DNA of 64,000 nucleotides from Cervus elaphus (Eukaryota; Chordata; Mammalia; Artiodactyla; Cervidae), in assembly GCF_910594005.1 (NCBI RefSeq), contig NC_057848.1, positions 136,224,155-136,288,154 on the forward strand, read 5' to 3'. Below the pieces are notes generated by a model. It saw nothing but the letters and a program-made list of their open reading frames with translations. It had not been told where the DNA came from and did no database searches. Shown here piece after piece: positions 43,683-52,912 of this stretch (positions are counted from its first letter, which is position 1; each line of letters starts with the position of its first letter). The position numbers were made by a program, and so were the translations under genes.

Positions 43683-43810
43683 TTGATTTCCAAGCCTCAA
43701 CCCCGTAAATGTTTGCTGGAACAACACAGTACTGACCTACTAGAGTAGCAGTGTCTCTGAGTTCACCACTGAAATACTGAGTTCAAGAACAGAGCATTAC
43801 TGCTGTGACC

Positions 43811-43860
43811 CAGGGATTGGAAAACCAGAATCAAGAAAGAACCACTGCCCCCTGAACCCA
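43811..43860 (+). repeat. Left arm of a 50-bp inverted repeat
   Basis: Matches the reverse complement of 46406-46455 at 49 of 50 positions (one A/G difference in the middle). The two arms enclose about 2.55 kb with the SINE and BovB cluster. The sequence of the arm is not from Bov-tA, Bov-A2 or BovB. Confidence 0.93.
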
Positions 43861-43875
43861 GTGGACATCCTAATG

Positions 43876-43947
43876 GGTGCAAGGTTCGATTCCTGGGTGG
43901 GGAAGATCCCCTGGAGAAGGGATAGGCTACCCACTCCAGTATTCTTG
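43876..43947 (+). mobile_element. Bov-tA internal fragment
   Basis: Only the stretch from the B-box (ggttcgattcc) to the mid-body (ccagtattctt) is present. It is broken off exactly where a second Bov-tA head begins. Confidence 0.85.
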
Positions 43948-44033
43948 GGCTTCCCTGGTGGCTCAGCTGGTAAAGAATCTGCCTGCAATGCGGGAGACCT
44001 GGGCTGAGAGGATTCCCTGGAGAGGGAACACCT
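43948..44033 (+). mobile_element. Bov-tA SINE, 5' half, interrupted by BovB
   Basis: Head gggcttccctggtggctcagc, then a body lacking about 17 bp around the B-box, ending at gagagggaacacc where BovB starts. The matching 3' half of a Bov-tA in the same orientation appears at 46163-46251, directly after the BovB, so the LINE seems to have inserted into a SINE. Confidence 0.82.
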
Positions 44034-44051
44034 GCCAAATTCAGACTGAAA

Positions 44052-44630
44052 TTGAAGAAAGTGGATAAAACCACTAGGCCATTCAGGTATGACCTAAATC
44101 AAATCCCTTATGACTATACAGTGGAAGTGAGAAACAGATTTAAGGGACTAGATCTGATAGACAGAGTACCTAATGAACTATGGACAGAGGTTCGTGACAT
44201 TGTACAGGAAACAGGAATGAAGACCATCCCCAAGAAAAAGAAATGCAAAAAAGCAAAATGGCTGTCTGCGGAGGCCTTACAAATAGGTGTGAAAAGAAGG
44301 GAAGTGAAAAGCAAAGGACAAAAGGAAAGATATTCCCATTTGAATGCAGAGTTTCAAAGAATAGCAAGGAGAGATAAGAAAGCCTTCCTCGGCGAACAAT
44401 GCAAAGAAATAGGGGAAAATAATAGAATGGGAAAGACTAGAGATCTCTTCAAGAAAATTAGAGATACCAAGGAAACATTTCATGCAAAGATGGGCTCAAT
44501 AAAGGACAGAAATGGTGGGGAGCTAACAGAAACAGAAGATATTAAGAAGAGGTGGCAAGAATACACAGAAGAACTGTACAAAAAGATCTTCACAACCCAG
44601 ATAATCATGATGGTGTCATCACTCACCTAG
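44052..44630 (+). pseudogene. BovB polyprotein remnant, segment before frameshift
   Basis: Open frame of 192 codons. Up to about residue 178 it is the BovB region between endonuclease and reverse transcriptase, rich in Lys/Arg (for example KKKKCKKAKW near residues 56-65). One A is missing from the A-run at 44580-44584 relative to copy 3, which shifts the frame so that the last ~14 residues are out of frame. The correct frame continues in the ORF starting at 44552. Confidence 0.93.
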
Positions 44631-45775
44631 AGCCAGACATCCTGGAATGTGAAGTCAAGTGGGCCTTAGGAAGCATCACTATGAACAAAGCTAGTGGAAG
44701 TGATGGAATTCCAGTTGAGCTATTTCAAATCCTAAAAGACAGTGCTGTGAAAGTGCTGCACTCAATATGCCAGCAAATCTGGAAAACTCAGCAGTGGCCA
44801 CAGGACTGGAAAAGGTCAGTTTTCATTCCAATCCCAAAGAAAGGCAATGCCAAAGAAAGTTCAAACTACCGCACAATTGCACTCATCTCACACACTAGTA
44901 AAGTGATGCTCAAAATTCTCCAAGCCAGTCTTCAGCAATACGTGAACCGTGAACTTCCACATGTTCAAGCTGGTTTTAGAAAAGGCAGAGGAACCAGAGG
45001 TCAAATTGCCAACATCCACTGGATCATCGAAAAAGCAAGAGAGTTCCAAAAAAACATCTACTTATGCTTTATTGACTATGCCAAAACCTTTGACTGTGTG
45101 GATTACAATAAACTGTGGAAAATTCTGAAAGAGAGGGGAATACCAGATCACCTGACCTGCCTCTTGAGAAACCTGTATGCAGGTCAGGAAGCAACAGTTA
45201 GAACTGGACATGAAACAACAGACTGGTTCCAAATAGGAAAAGGAGTACATCAAAGCTGTATATTTTCACCCTGCTTATTTAACTTATATGCAGAGTACAT
45301 CATGAGAAATGCTGGGCTGCAAGAAGCACAAGCTGGAATCAAGATTGCTGGGAGAAACATCAATAACCTCAGATATACAGATGACACCACCCTTATGACA
45401 GAAAGTGAAGAGGAACTAAAGAGCCTCTTGATGAAAGTGAAAAAGGAGAGTGAAAAAGTTGGCTTAAATCTCAACATTCAGAAAACTAAGATCATGGCAT
45501 CCGGTCCCATCACATCATGGCAAATAGATGGGGAAACAGTGGAAACAGTGGCTGACTTCATTTTTCTGGGCTCCAAATTCACTGCAGATGGTGATTGCAG
45601 CCATGAAATTAAAAGATGCTTACTCCTTGGAAGGAAAGTTATGACCAACTTAGACAACATATTAAAAAGCAGAGACATTACTTTGTCAATAAAGGTCCGT
45701 CTAGTCAAGGCTATCATTTTCCCAGTGGTCATGTATGGATGTGAGTGTTGGACTATAAAGAAAGCTGAGCACTGA
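44552..45775 (+). pseudogene. BovB reverse transcriptase remnant with YTDD
   Basis: 407 codons covering the RT domain. Motif A is FIDYAKTFDCVD, with its aspartates kept. The SPCLFN block follows GVHQSCIF. The catalytic box reads YTDD (45374-45385), where copy 3 has the family-typical YADD. The frame ends at TGA 45773-45775 in KKAEH|stop. The same frame reopens at once and runs to about 46144, so this single stop separates RT from the C-terminal segment. No function is expected. Confidence 0.95.
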
Positions 45776-46144
45776 AGAATTGATGCTTTTGAACTGTGGT
45801 GTTGGAGAAGACTCTTGAGAGTCCCTTGGACCGCAAGGAGATCCAACCAGTCCATCCTAAATGAGATCAGTCCTGGGTGTTCATTGGAAGGACTGATGTT
45901 GAAGCTGAAACTCCAATACTTTGGCCACCTGATGCAAAGGGCTGCATCATTTGAAAAGACCCTGATGCTGGGAAAGATTGAGGGCAGGAGGAGAAGGGGA
46001 CAACAGAGGATGAGATGGTTGGATGGCATCACCGACTCAATGGACATGGGTTTGAGTGGACTCTGGGAGTTGGTGATGGATGGGGAACCCTGGCGTGCTG
46101 CGGTTCATGGGGTCGCAAAGAGTCAGACACGACTGAGTGACTGA
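45776..46144 (+). pseudogene. BovB C-terminal segment after the stop
   Basis: Continues in the same frame as the RT ORF, without further stops, to the natural C-terminus (SQTRLSD). It contains a conserved RRRRGQQRMRWLDGI stretch. It lacks a start of its own other than internal Met codons. Confidence 0.9.
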
Positions 46145-46162
46145 ACTGAACTGAACTGAACC

Positions 46163-46251
46163 ACTCGATCATTCTAGCCTGGAGAATTTCATGGACTGTA
46201 TGGTCCATGGAGCTGCAAAGTGTCAGACATGACTGAGCAACTTTCACTTTC
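46163..46251 (+). mobile_element. Bov-tA SINE, 3' half, after BovB
   Basis: ctagcctggagaatttcatgg to gactgagcaactttcactttc: second half of a Bov-tA, completing the SINE interrupted at 44033 (or the fragment broken at 43947). Confidence 0.85.
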
Positions 46252-46252
46252 G

Positions 46253-46278
46253 TGCAGCTGCTATAGAAAACAGTATGG
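46253..46278 (+). repeat. 26-bp direct repeat, copy 1
   Basis: tgcagctgctatagaaaac plus agtatgg, identical to 46505-46530, where it belongs to the L1 3' region. The duplication flanks an inverted L1 piece and unrelated sequence. Confidence 0.92.
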
Positions 46279-46283
46279 TTCAC

Positions 46284-46345
46284 TGGTGTCAAGCATCTTT
46301 TCATATGCCTGTTGGCCATTTGCACATCTTTTTTGGAGAAATGTG
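46284..46345 (-). mobile_element. L1 ORF2 3' fragment in inverted orientation
   Basis: caagcatcttttcatatgcc, tgttggccatttgcacatc, ttttttggagaaatg is the complement of the L1 ORF2 end. It sits opposite to the sense L1 at 46459-47170, as expected from a twin-priming 5' inversion or from later rearrangement. Confidence 0.8.
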
Positions 46346-46405
46346 AAATACAAGGTTCCCATGTACATTCTCCAGGCTGCTGGGTGTTGAGAGGCACTGG
46401 TGCAA

Positions 46406-46455
46406 TGGGTTCAGGGGGCAGTGGTTCCTTCTTGATTCTGGTTTTCCAATCCCTG
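46406..46455 (-). repeat. Right arm of the 50-bp inverted repeat
   Basis: Reverse complement of 43811-43860 with one mismatch. It lies immediately before the sense L1 piece. Confidence 0.93.
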
Positions 46456-46458
46456 TTG

Positions 46459-47170
46459 AGGATGTAGAGAATCTTTGTGTACTGTTGGTGGGAATTTAAA
46501 ACCATGCAGCTGCTATAGAAAACAGTATGGAAATTTCTCAGAAATGTAAAGATAGAATTAACCATATGATTCAGCAATTCTACTACTGGGTATATACCCA
46601 AAATAATTGAATGCAGGATCTAAAGAGATATTTGCACACCCATGTTGACTGTAACATTATTCATGAAAGCCAAGATATGTAAACAACCTAAGTGTCCACT
46701 GATATATGAATAGATAATGAAATTGTGATATATAGATCACAATTGCTATATCAATCAATTGATATATATCAATCAGAATTTGTATATAACTACAGATACC
46801 CACACAATGGAATATTTTTTAGCCTTAAAAATACACACAAAAAAATTTGCTGTATGCTACAACATGGATGAACCTGGAGGACATTTTGCTAATTGAGTCA
46901 AGCCAGTTAAAAAAGACTTCTCAAGCAGTATCTAAAGTAGTCAGATTCTTAGGAACGGAAATAGAATGGTGGTTGCCAGAAGCTGAGAGGAGAGGGAAAT
47001 GGGGAGTTTTGTTCAATAGACACAGAGTTTCAGTTTTATAAGAGAAAAAGCTTTAGAGATCTATTGCTCAACAGTGTTCATTTGTTAACACTACTGTACA
47101 CTTAAACATGGTTAAGAGGGTAGCTTTTATGTTATGTGCTTTTACCACAATGAATAATAATAGAAAATTA
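46459..47170 (+). mobile_element. L1M-type L1 3' region
   Basis: Sense L1: gaggatgtagagaatctttgtg, ctgttggtgggaatttaaaacc, ctactgggtatatacccaaa, tattcatgaaagccaagatatg, gtccactgatatatgaatag, atggatgaacctggaggac, ttaggaacggaaatagaatggtgg. Contains an AT-rich expansion near 46735-46780 (gatatat / tatatcaatc units). No intact ORF. Confidence 0.9.
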
Positions 47171-47607
47171 TTTTGGGTGGATCTAACCTAATCATATGAG
47201 CCCTATAAAAAATAGTTTTCTTTGGCTGGAACTAGAAGAGAAGTCAGAGATCAAATAAGAATGACTCAATGAGAGCTTTATTCTTTTTTAGTATATGCAT
47301 TTAATGCTATACTTTTCCCTCTGTGCACTGGTTGAGCTGCATTCCATGCATTTTGGTATGTTGTATTTTCATTTTCATGAAATTCTATATAGGTTTTGGT
47401 TTTCCTTGAAACTTCTCCTTTGACCCAGGAATCATTTGACCTATGCACATTATTCAAATTTCAAATATTTGGAGATTTACCAGTTGTCTTTTGTTGATTT
47501 TTAGTTTGGCTCAGTTATGCTCAGAAATGATGCTCTATGTGATTTTAATCCTTTTCTATTTATTTATTATTATTATTTTTTACTCAGGATATGGTCTATC
47601 TTTGTGA

Positions 47608-48322
47608 CTAAAGTGAAAGAGGACAGTGAAAAGTTGGCTTAAAACTCAATATTCAGAAAACTAAGATCATGGCATCTGGTCCCATCACTTCATGGCAAAT
47701 AGATGGGGAAGCAATGGAAATAGCGACAGACTTTATTTTTTGGGGCTCCAAAATCACTGCAGATGGTGACTGCATCCATGAAATTAAAAGACACTTACTC
47801 CTTGGAAGGAAAGTTATGACCAACCTAGACAGGATATTAAAAAGCAGAGCCATTACTTTGCCAATAAAGGTCTGTCTAGTCAAAGCTATGGTTTTTCCAG
47901 TAGTCATGTATGGATATGAGAGTTGGACTATAAAGAAAGCTGAGCACTGAAGAATTGATGCTTTTGAACTGCGGTGTTGGAGAAGACTCTTGAGAGTCAC
48001 TAGGACAGCAAGGATATCCAACCAGTCCATCCTAAAAGAGATCAGTCCTGAATATTCATTGGAATGACTAATACTGAAGCTGAAACTCTAATACTTTGGC
48101 CACCTGATGCGAAGAACTGACTCATCTGAAAAGATCCTGATGCTGGGAAAGATTGAAGGCAAGAGAAGAAGGGGACAACTGAGGATGAGATGGTTGGATG
48201 GCATCACCAACTCAATGGACATGAGTTTGAGTAACCTCTGGGAGTTGGTGATGGACAGGGAGGTCTGGTGTGCTGCAGTCCATGGAGTCACAAAGAGTCA
48301 GATATGACTGAGCGACTGAACT
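47608..48322 (+). mobile_element. BovB LINE copy 2, 5'-truncated, 0.71 kb
   Basis: Begins in the region just after the RT catalytic box (aaagtgaaagaggacagtg) and runs to gactgagcgactgaac. A 93-codon frame (47669-47950) ends at the same gcacTGAagaattg stop as copies 1 and 3. Inserted in the reverse L1. No clear target-site duplication. Confidence 0.95.
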
Positions 48323-49001
48323 TAATGTATGCTTGGGAAAAACATGTAAATTCTACTGTTGTTGGGTAAAATGTTCTATAAATGACAATTAGATTCTGTG
48401 GCTAATAGTGCTTTTCAGTTTCTCTACATCTTTTCTGATTTTCTATGTAGTTTTATCAATTACTGAGAGGGGTATTAAGATCCTAACATATAACTGTAGA
48501 TTTATCTATTTCTCCTTTAAATTCTATTAATTTTTGTTTCATGCATTTTGTAGCATCAATATTTGGCAATATACATTTAGAATTGTTATATCTTCTTGAG
48601 GTTGATCTTTTTATCATTATGCATATCTATATTTGTTCCTGGTAATTTTCTTTGCTCTTAAGTCTACTTTATCTGATATTAGTATAGTATACTACCATTA
48701 TTAGTACTACTACTACTGTTAGTATTAATATAACCAGCTTTATTTTGATTAGCATCTGCATGGTCTATCTTTTCCCATTAACTTATTAACCTACCTATAT
48801 CATATTTGAAATGAATTTCCTATAGACAGCATCTAGTTGAGTCATTTTTATCCGTTCTGTCACTCACTATCTTTTACTTGGTGTATTTATACTATTTAAA
48901 TTTAACACAATTACTGATATGTCAGAACTTATTTCTGACATTTTATTGTTTTCTGTTTATTTGGCTTTTGTTCCTTTATTTTTCTTTTCCTGCCTTCTTG
49001 T

Positions 49002-49191
49002 GATGTGAAGTGAAAGTCGCTCAGTCATGTCCGACTCTTTGCAACCCCAGTACAGTCCATGGAATTCTCCAGGCCAGAATACTGGAGGAGGTAGCCTTTC
49101 CATTCTCCAGGGGATCTTCCCAACCCAGGGATCGAACCCAGGTCTCCCGCATTGCAGGTGGATTCTTTACCAGCTGAGCCACCAGGGAAGC
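49002..49191 (-). mobile_element. Bov-tA SINE, reverse, TSD with one mismatch
   Basis: Reverse SINE, with part of the Bov-A body deleted (ccccagtacagtccatgg). Flanked by ccttcttgt at 48993-49001 and ccttcctgt at 49192-49200. Confidence 0.93.
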
Positions 49192-51190
49192 CCTTCCTGT
49201 AGGTTATTTCAATGTTTTCCAGCATTGTATTTTGCTTTATTTGTGTCTATTTCTTTGTATAGCTTTTTTAAGTGATTGCTAAAGGACTTACAATATAAAT
49301 ATGTAACTTATCACAGTCTATTAGTATTAATATTTTACCACATCAAGTTAAATGTAGGAAGCCTACCCATTTTCTTCATCTCCTTTATAGCTCAGTTGTC
49401 TTAAATATTTCTTCTATAGATATAGAGTAAGACAATGCTGTCATTTTGATTCTAACCTTCTAACATGATTTCAAAGACTCAAGCAGAATAGTCTATTATA
49501 TTTACCCAGTCTGTTATTCTTTCTTTATTTTTATGTTGCCTTCTGTTATCATTTCCTTTCTGCTGAAAAACTTCTTCTAGCAATTCTTTTAAGGCAGTCT
49601 TTCGACAACAAATTATCTTAGCTTTTCTTTATCCAAGAATGTCTTTATTTCACCTTTATTCCTGAAGCCTATTTTCTGTAGATATAGAATTTGGGGTTGA
49701 CAGTTCTTTTCTTTCAGTCCTGGAAAAGTCTGACGCCACTTTCTTGTGATCTCTATAATTTTGGATGAGAAATCTGCCATTATTCAAATTGCTTTTCCCC
49801 TGTATGGAACATGTCATTTCTCTCTGGCTGCTTTGAAGATTCTTTCTTTGTCTTTAGTTTCCAAAAGGTTTATGTCTTCTGCCAAATTTGGGATGTTTTC
49901 AACCATTATTTCTTTCAGTATATCTTTAAAATCCCACATTTTTTCTTCTCTCCTTCTGGGTCTCTAATGACATGAACATTAGATATTTTTGTGACTGTGC
50001 CAAAGGCCCTTGAGGCTCTATTTTTTTCATTCTAGTTCCTCTATTGTTTAGACTGGGTAATTTTTATTGAATAAGCTGTAAATTCACTGATTCTTCCCTT
50101 TTTCATGTCCACTGTGCTATTGAGGCCCTCCAGAGAAATATTTAAAAAAATTTTTTTCAATTATTTTTTTCTGCTCTAGAATTTTTTCTAGAACTAAAAC
50201 ACTCAGTTTTTCTTTGTGTCATATTTTTTTCTTTTGTTTCAGAATGTTCATAATTAGTCATTGTAGCATTTTTGTGATGGTTGTGTTCAAGTCCCTGTCA
50301 GATAATTCCAGCATCTGTGTCATTTTGGTGTTGGCTCCTGTTGATCCTCTCTTCTCATTCTAGCTGAGGTTTTTTTCCTGCTTCTTGGTTGGTAAGTGAT
50401 TTTCAGTTGTATTCCAGAAACATCACAGATTATGTTATGAGACTGAGTTCCTATTTACTTTTGGTTATTCATTACTGCCTGGCCATGAGGGTAGTTGGGG
50501 TCTGTTCACAAATACATTTGTGAACATTTCCTCTGTACATTTCCACTAGTCAGGAGGAGAAGGGACCCTTCCTCATAACTGCTGAGCCAAGACGGTTTTG
50601 AGGGCTCTGCCAAAACACTCCCTGCCTCATCACCAATGGGCTAGGATGGTAGTGAGAGCCCTGCTCACATATAGCCTCTGTTGATGCCTTCCTATCAATA
50701 GAGAGTTGCTGTCATATCACCACCAGACTGCGATGGCAGTCAGAGCTCTGCTCACCCAGTCCTGGTGTTGGCTGTCACACACAGTTGGGTTGGAGAGGAC
50801 ACATGCATTTTGTGGTGCTCAGGTAGTGTAAGGCTCATGTGTCAAAAGGCTTTTGTTTTGCAAGGGTTTCCACTCTCTCAGTCCTTTGTGTAGACAAAGA
50901 AGATTTATTTTGTTTCATGGTTTTGTTTTGATTTGAGTTTTCTGTGGTTGGTGTTTCTGGCTTATGAGCTTCTATGGTACCCAGGCCAGGAGAGAGTGGA
51001 AGCAAAACGATTGTTCTTCAAATTTTAAGGTTCCCAAACAGATCACATTTTTTTCTCTAATTTTCAGTGACTTTTGACATGTGCTCTACAGAATTTTTTT
51101 TCCCAGAGATTTTAGGAAATAAAGGGTAAATTATGTTTATTCTATTTTGTCTGGAGTTGCATGCCAGAAGTTCCATTTATTTTAATGAGG

Positions 51191-52588
51191 AAAATTATGA
51201 TGTATTCCATCTCAACCTAAGATGGAGGAGAAATACCCACAGAGAGACAATATATATCAATTAAACAATAAAACAAGTTTCTATAAATAACAACTGGAAA
51301 GTAAATAAATCCAATTTGTACATAAAATATCATGTCATGAAGGTTTAGTGTTCTTATCAAAGGAAGAAGAGAAGGTTTAATGGTAGCGGTGGGTGATGGA
51401 GGAAGGGTACATGGGAGTTATGCTCTGTAAGCTGCTTCCTCTTGTTCTCTACCATTTTCTTCATCAATTTTCAACTTATTTTATATTCAATTTATCTTAC
51501 ATTCAGAGTGCCTTAAAAATAACGTTATAGTGTAGAAAAAACACCTCTCAGACAAAGTAAAGACGGAGCAAAAGAATGCTTTGGAAGCATGGAAGTAGCA
51601 CACATGAACCATAGAGAACAGTTGCAAACGATGCTACATCTTCATCCTTCCTGCCAGGTCTGTATATGAGAGGAAAAACATTTTGGCTTTATCCAAACAT
51701 GGCGTGCAATACAAATTTGTTCCAGATGATATACTCAGACTAAAAACTGATGTGTCAGTTAATTTGGTAAATGCGTCTTTCCTTGGAATTGCAATATCAA
51801 AATATAACTTCTTAGAGTATATTTATTTAGCATGTTTGGGGTGAGAAAATTATTATACCAAAATAAAATAAGTTAAATAGAGGAACAATAAGAAACCATT
51901 GCTCTAAAAGTGATATTACATGTCTAATTGCTGTTATGACAAAAAGTCATTAATTGAACAGTCATTATGAGAAGTCAATTTATATATTTTAAGCCTGAAT
52001 CATGCTGAAATAGCTAAAGCTCTTTTAATGAAGCAAGGATATTAGGTACAACCTCGCTGGTATTCCCTGAGGTCATCTAGGGAAGGAAAGAAGATAGGCT
52101 ACAGTTTGATGACATTTTTGGAGGAAATTAGTAAATTTGAATATACCTAATTGCTCTCACTTAATTTCATCCCTACCCAAACTCTAAGGGCGATATTGTT
52201 CCTATGGAGAAGAGGGCCATAAGTAAAGACCATCTCATTAAAGTTTCTGAAAGACTCGGTTACAAACATCCATTTCTCAAACTGTAACAGAGGAAGGAGC
52301 ACTATGTTGTCCTTTCCTCCCTGACACCTTGGGCCCTGGCATGAGTCTGGTGCTTCCACAACGGACACGACCATGGTGCAGAGCAGTGGTGGGAGATGCT
52401 GGTGAAAGGGAAACTGTGGTGCCTGGCATTAATTACCAAAATACTTCATCATTACTTATAACTGCACCTTTTGCCATCAAGAGGCAGAACATACTTCTTT
52501 ACTTGGAGTTCAGCCATGTTACTGCTTTGTCCAAAAAAGTGAGGCAGAAGTGATGATGTGCCAACTTCAAGTCTCCTTTCTCATCCTT
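51191..52588. other. Single-copy AT-rich DNA, no gene seen
   Basis: No repeat is recognised with confidence. ORFs 52147-52374 (minus) and 52329-52553 (plus) lack domains. Confidence 0.4.
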
Positions 52589-52589
52589 T

Positions 52590-52672
52590 TGACATTCAGT
52601 CAGTTCAGTTGCTCAGTTGTGTCCGACTCTTTGCAACCCCATGGACTGAGGCACGCCAGGCTTCCCTGTCCA
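52590..52672 (-). mobile_element. BovB 3' end fragment, reverse
   Basis: gacattcagtcagttcagttg, ccccatggactgaggcacgccaggc, ending near tgtccactgcc. About 80 bp of the BovB 3' end. Confidence 0.85.
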
Positions 52673-52905
52673 CTGCCATGAGAAAAAAACATGCCTGGGA
52701 GAGCCACTGGCCTCACATGGAGCATAGTTGAGTCATCCCCACTGGACTCAACTTAGATTAGCCAATATCTAGCCAAGAAGTGTGAGAATCCCAGCCTAGA
52801 TTGGCCAGTAGTCATCATATCCAAAGCCACATAAACAATAAATAGTATAGTTGACTGTCATGGAGGTGTTTGAGTTAATACGTTATGCAGAAATATTGTG
52901 GAAGT
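52673..52905 (+). repeat. Probable eroded LTR remnant
   Basis: gagccactggcctcacatgg ... ccacataaacaataaatag ... ttaatacgttatgcagaaat resembles the 3' part of old MaLR/ERV LTRs (polyadenylation-like AATAAA, then a ttatgcagcaat-type end). Low confidence; the family is not assigned. Confidence 0.3.
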
Positions 52906-52912
52906 AGGTAGC

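Larger units (their letters stand above)
44034..46162 (+). mobile_element. BovB (RTE) LINE copy 1, 5'-truncated, 2.13 kb
   Basis: This covers the linker, reverse transcriptase and C-terminal part of the BovB protein gene and ends in GACTGAACTGAACTGAAC-type tail repeats. The upstream apurinic-endonuclease domain and the 5' UTR are missing, so it cannot be autonomous. No clean target-site duplication is visible. Established knowledge: BovB entered ruminants by horizontal transfer, probably from a squamate or parasite-linked source, and is thought to mobilise Bov-tA/Bov-A2. Confidence 0.97.
47290..51190 (-). mobile_element. Old L1 (L1M-type), reverse, long and interrupted
   Basis: Large AT/T-rich region reading as a reverse mammalian L1: ggagatttaccagttg, gacagcatctagttgagtcat, taaggcagtctttcgacaac, aatgtctttatttcacctttattc, gacgccactttcttgtg, ctctggctgctttgaagattc, accattatttctttcag, gataattccagcatctgtgtc. 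It is cut by BovB copy 2 (47608-48322) and a Bov-tA (49002-49191). The right boundary is uncertain. No coding frame survives. Confidence 0.75.

Noticed and set aside
45478..46047. 189-codon minus-strand ORF inside BovB
   Set aside because: Antisense shadow of the BovB gene; similar shadows occur in copies 2 and 3.
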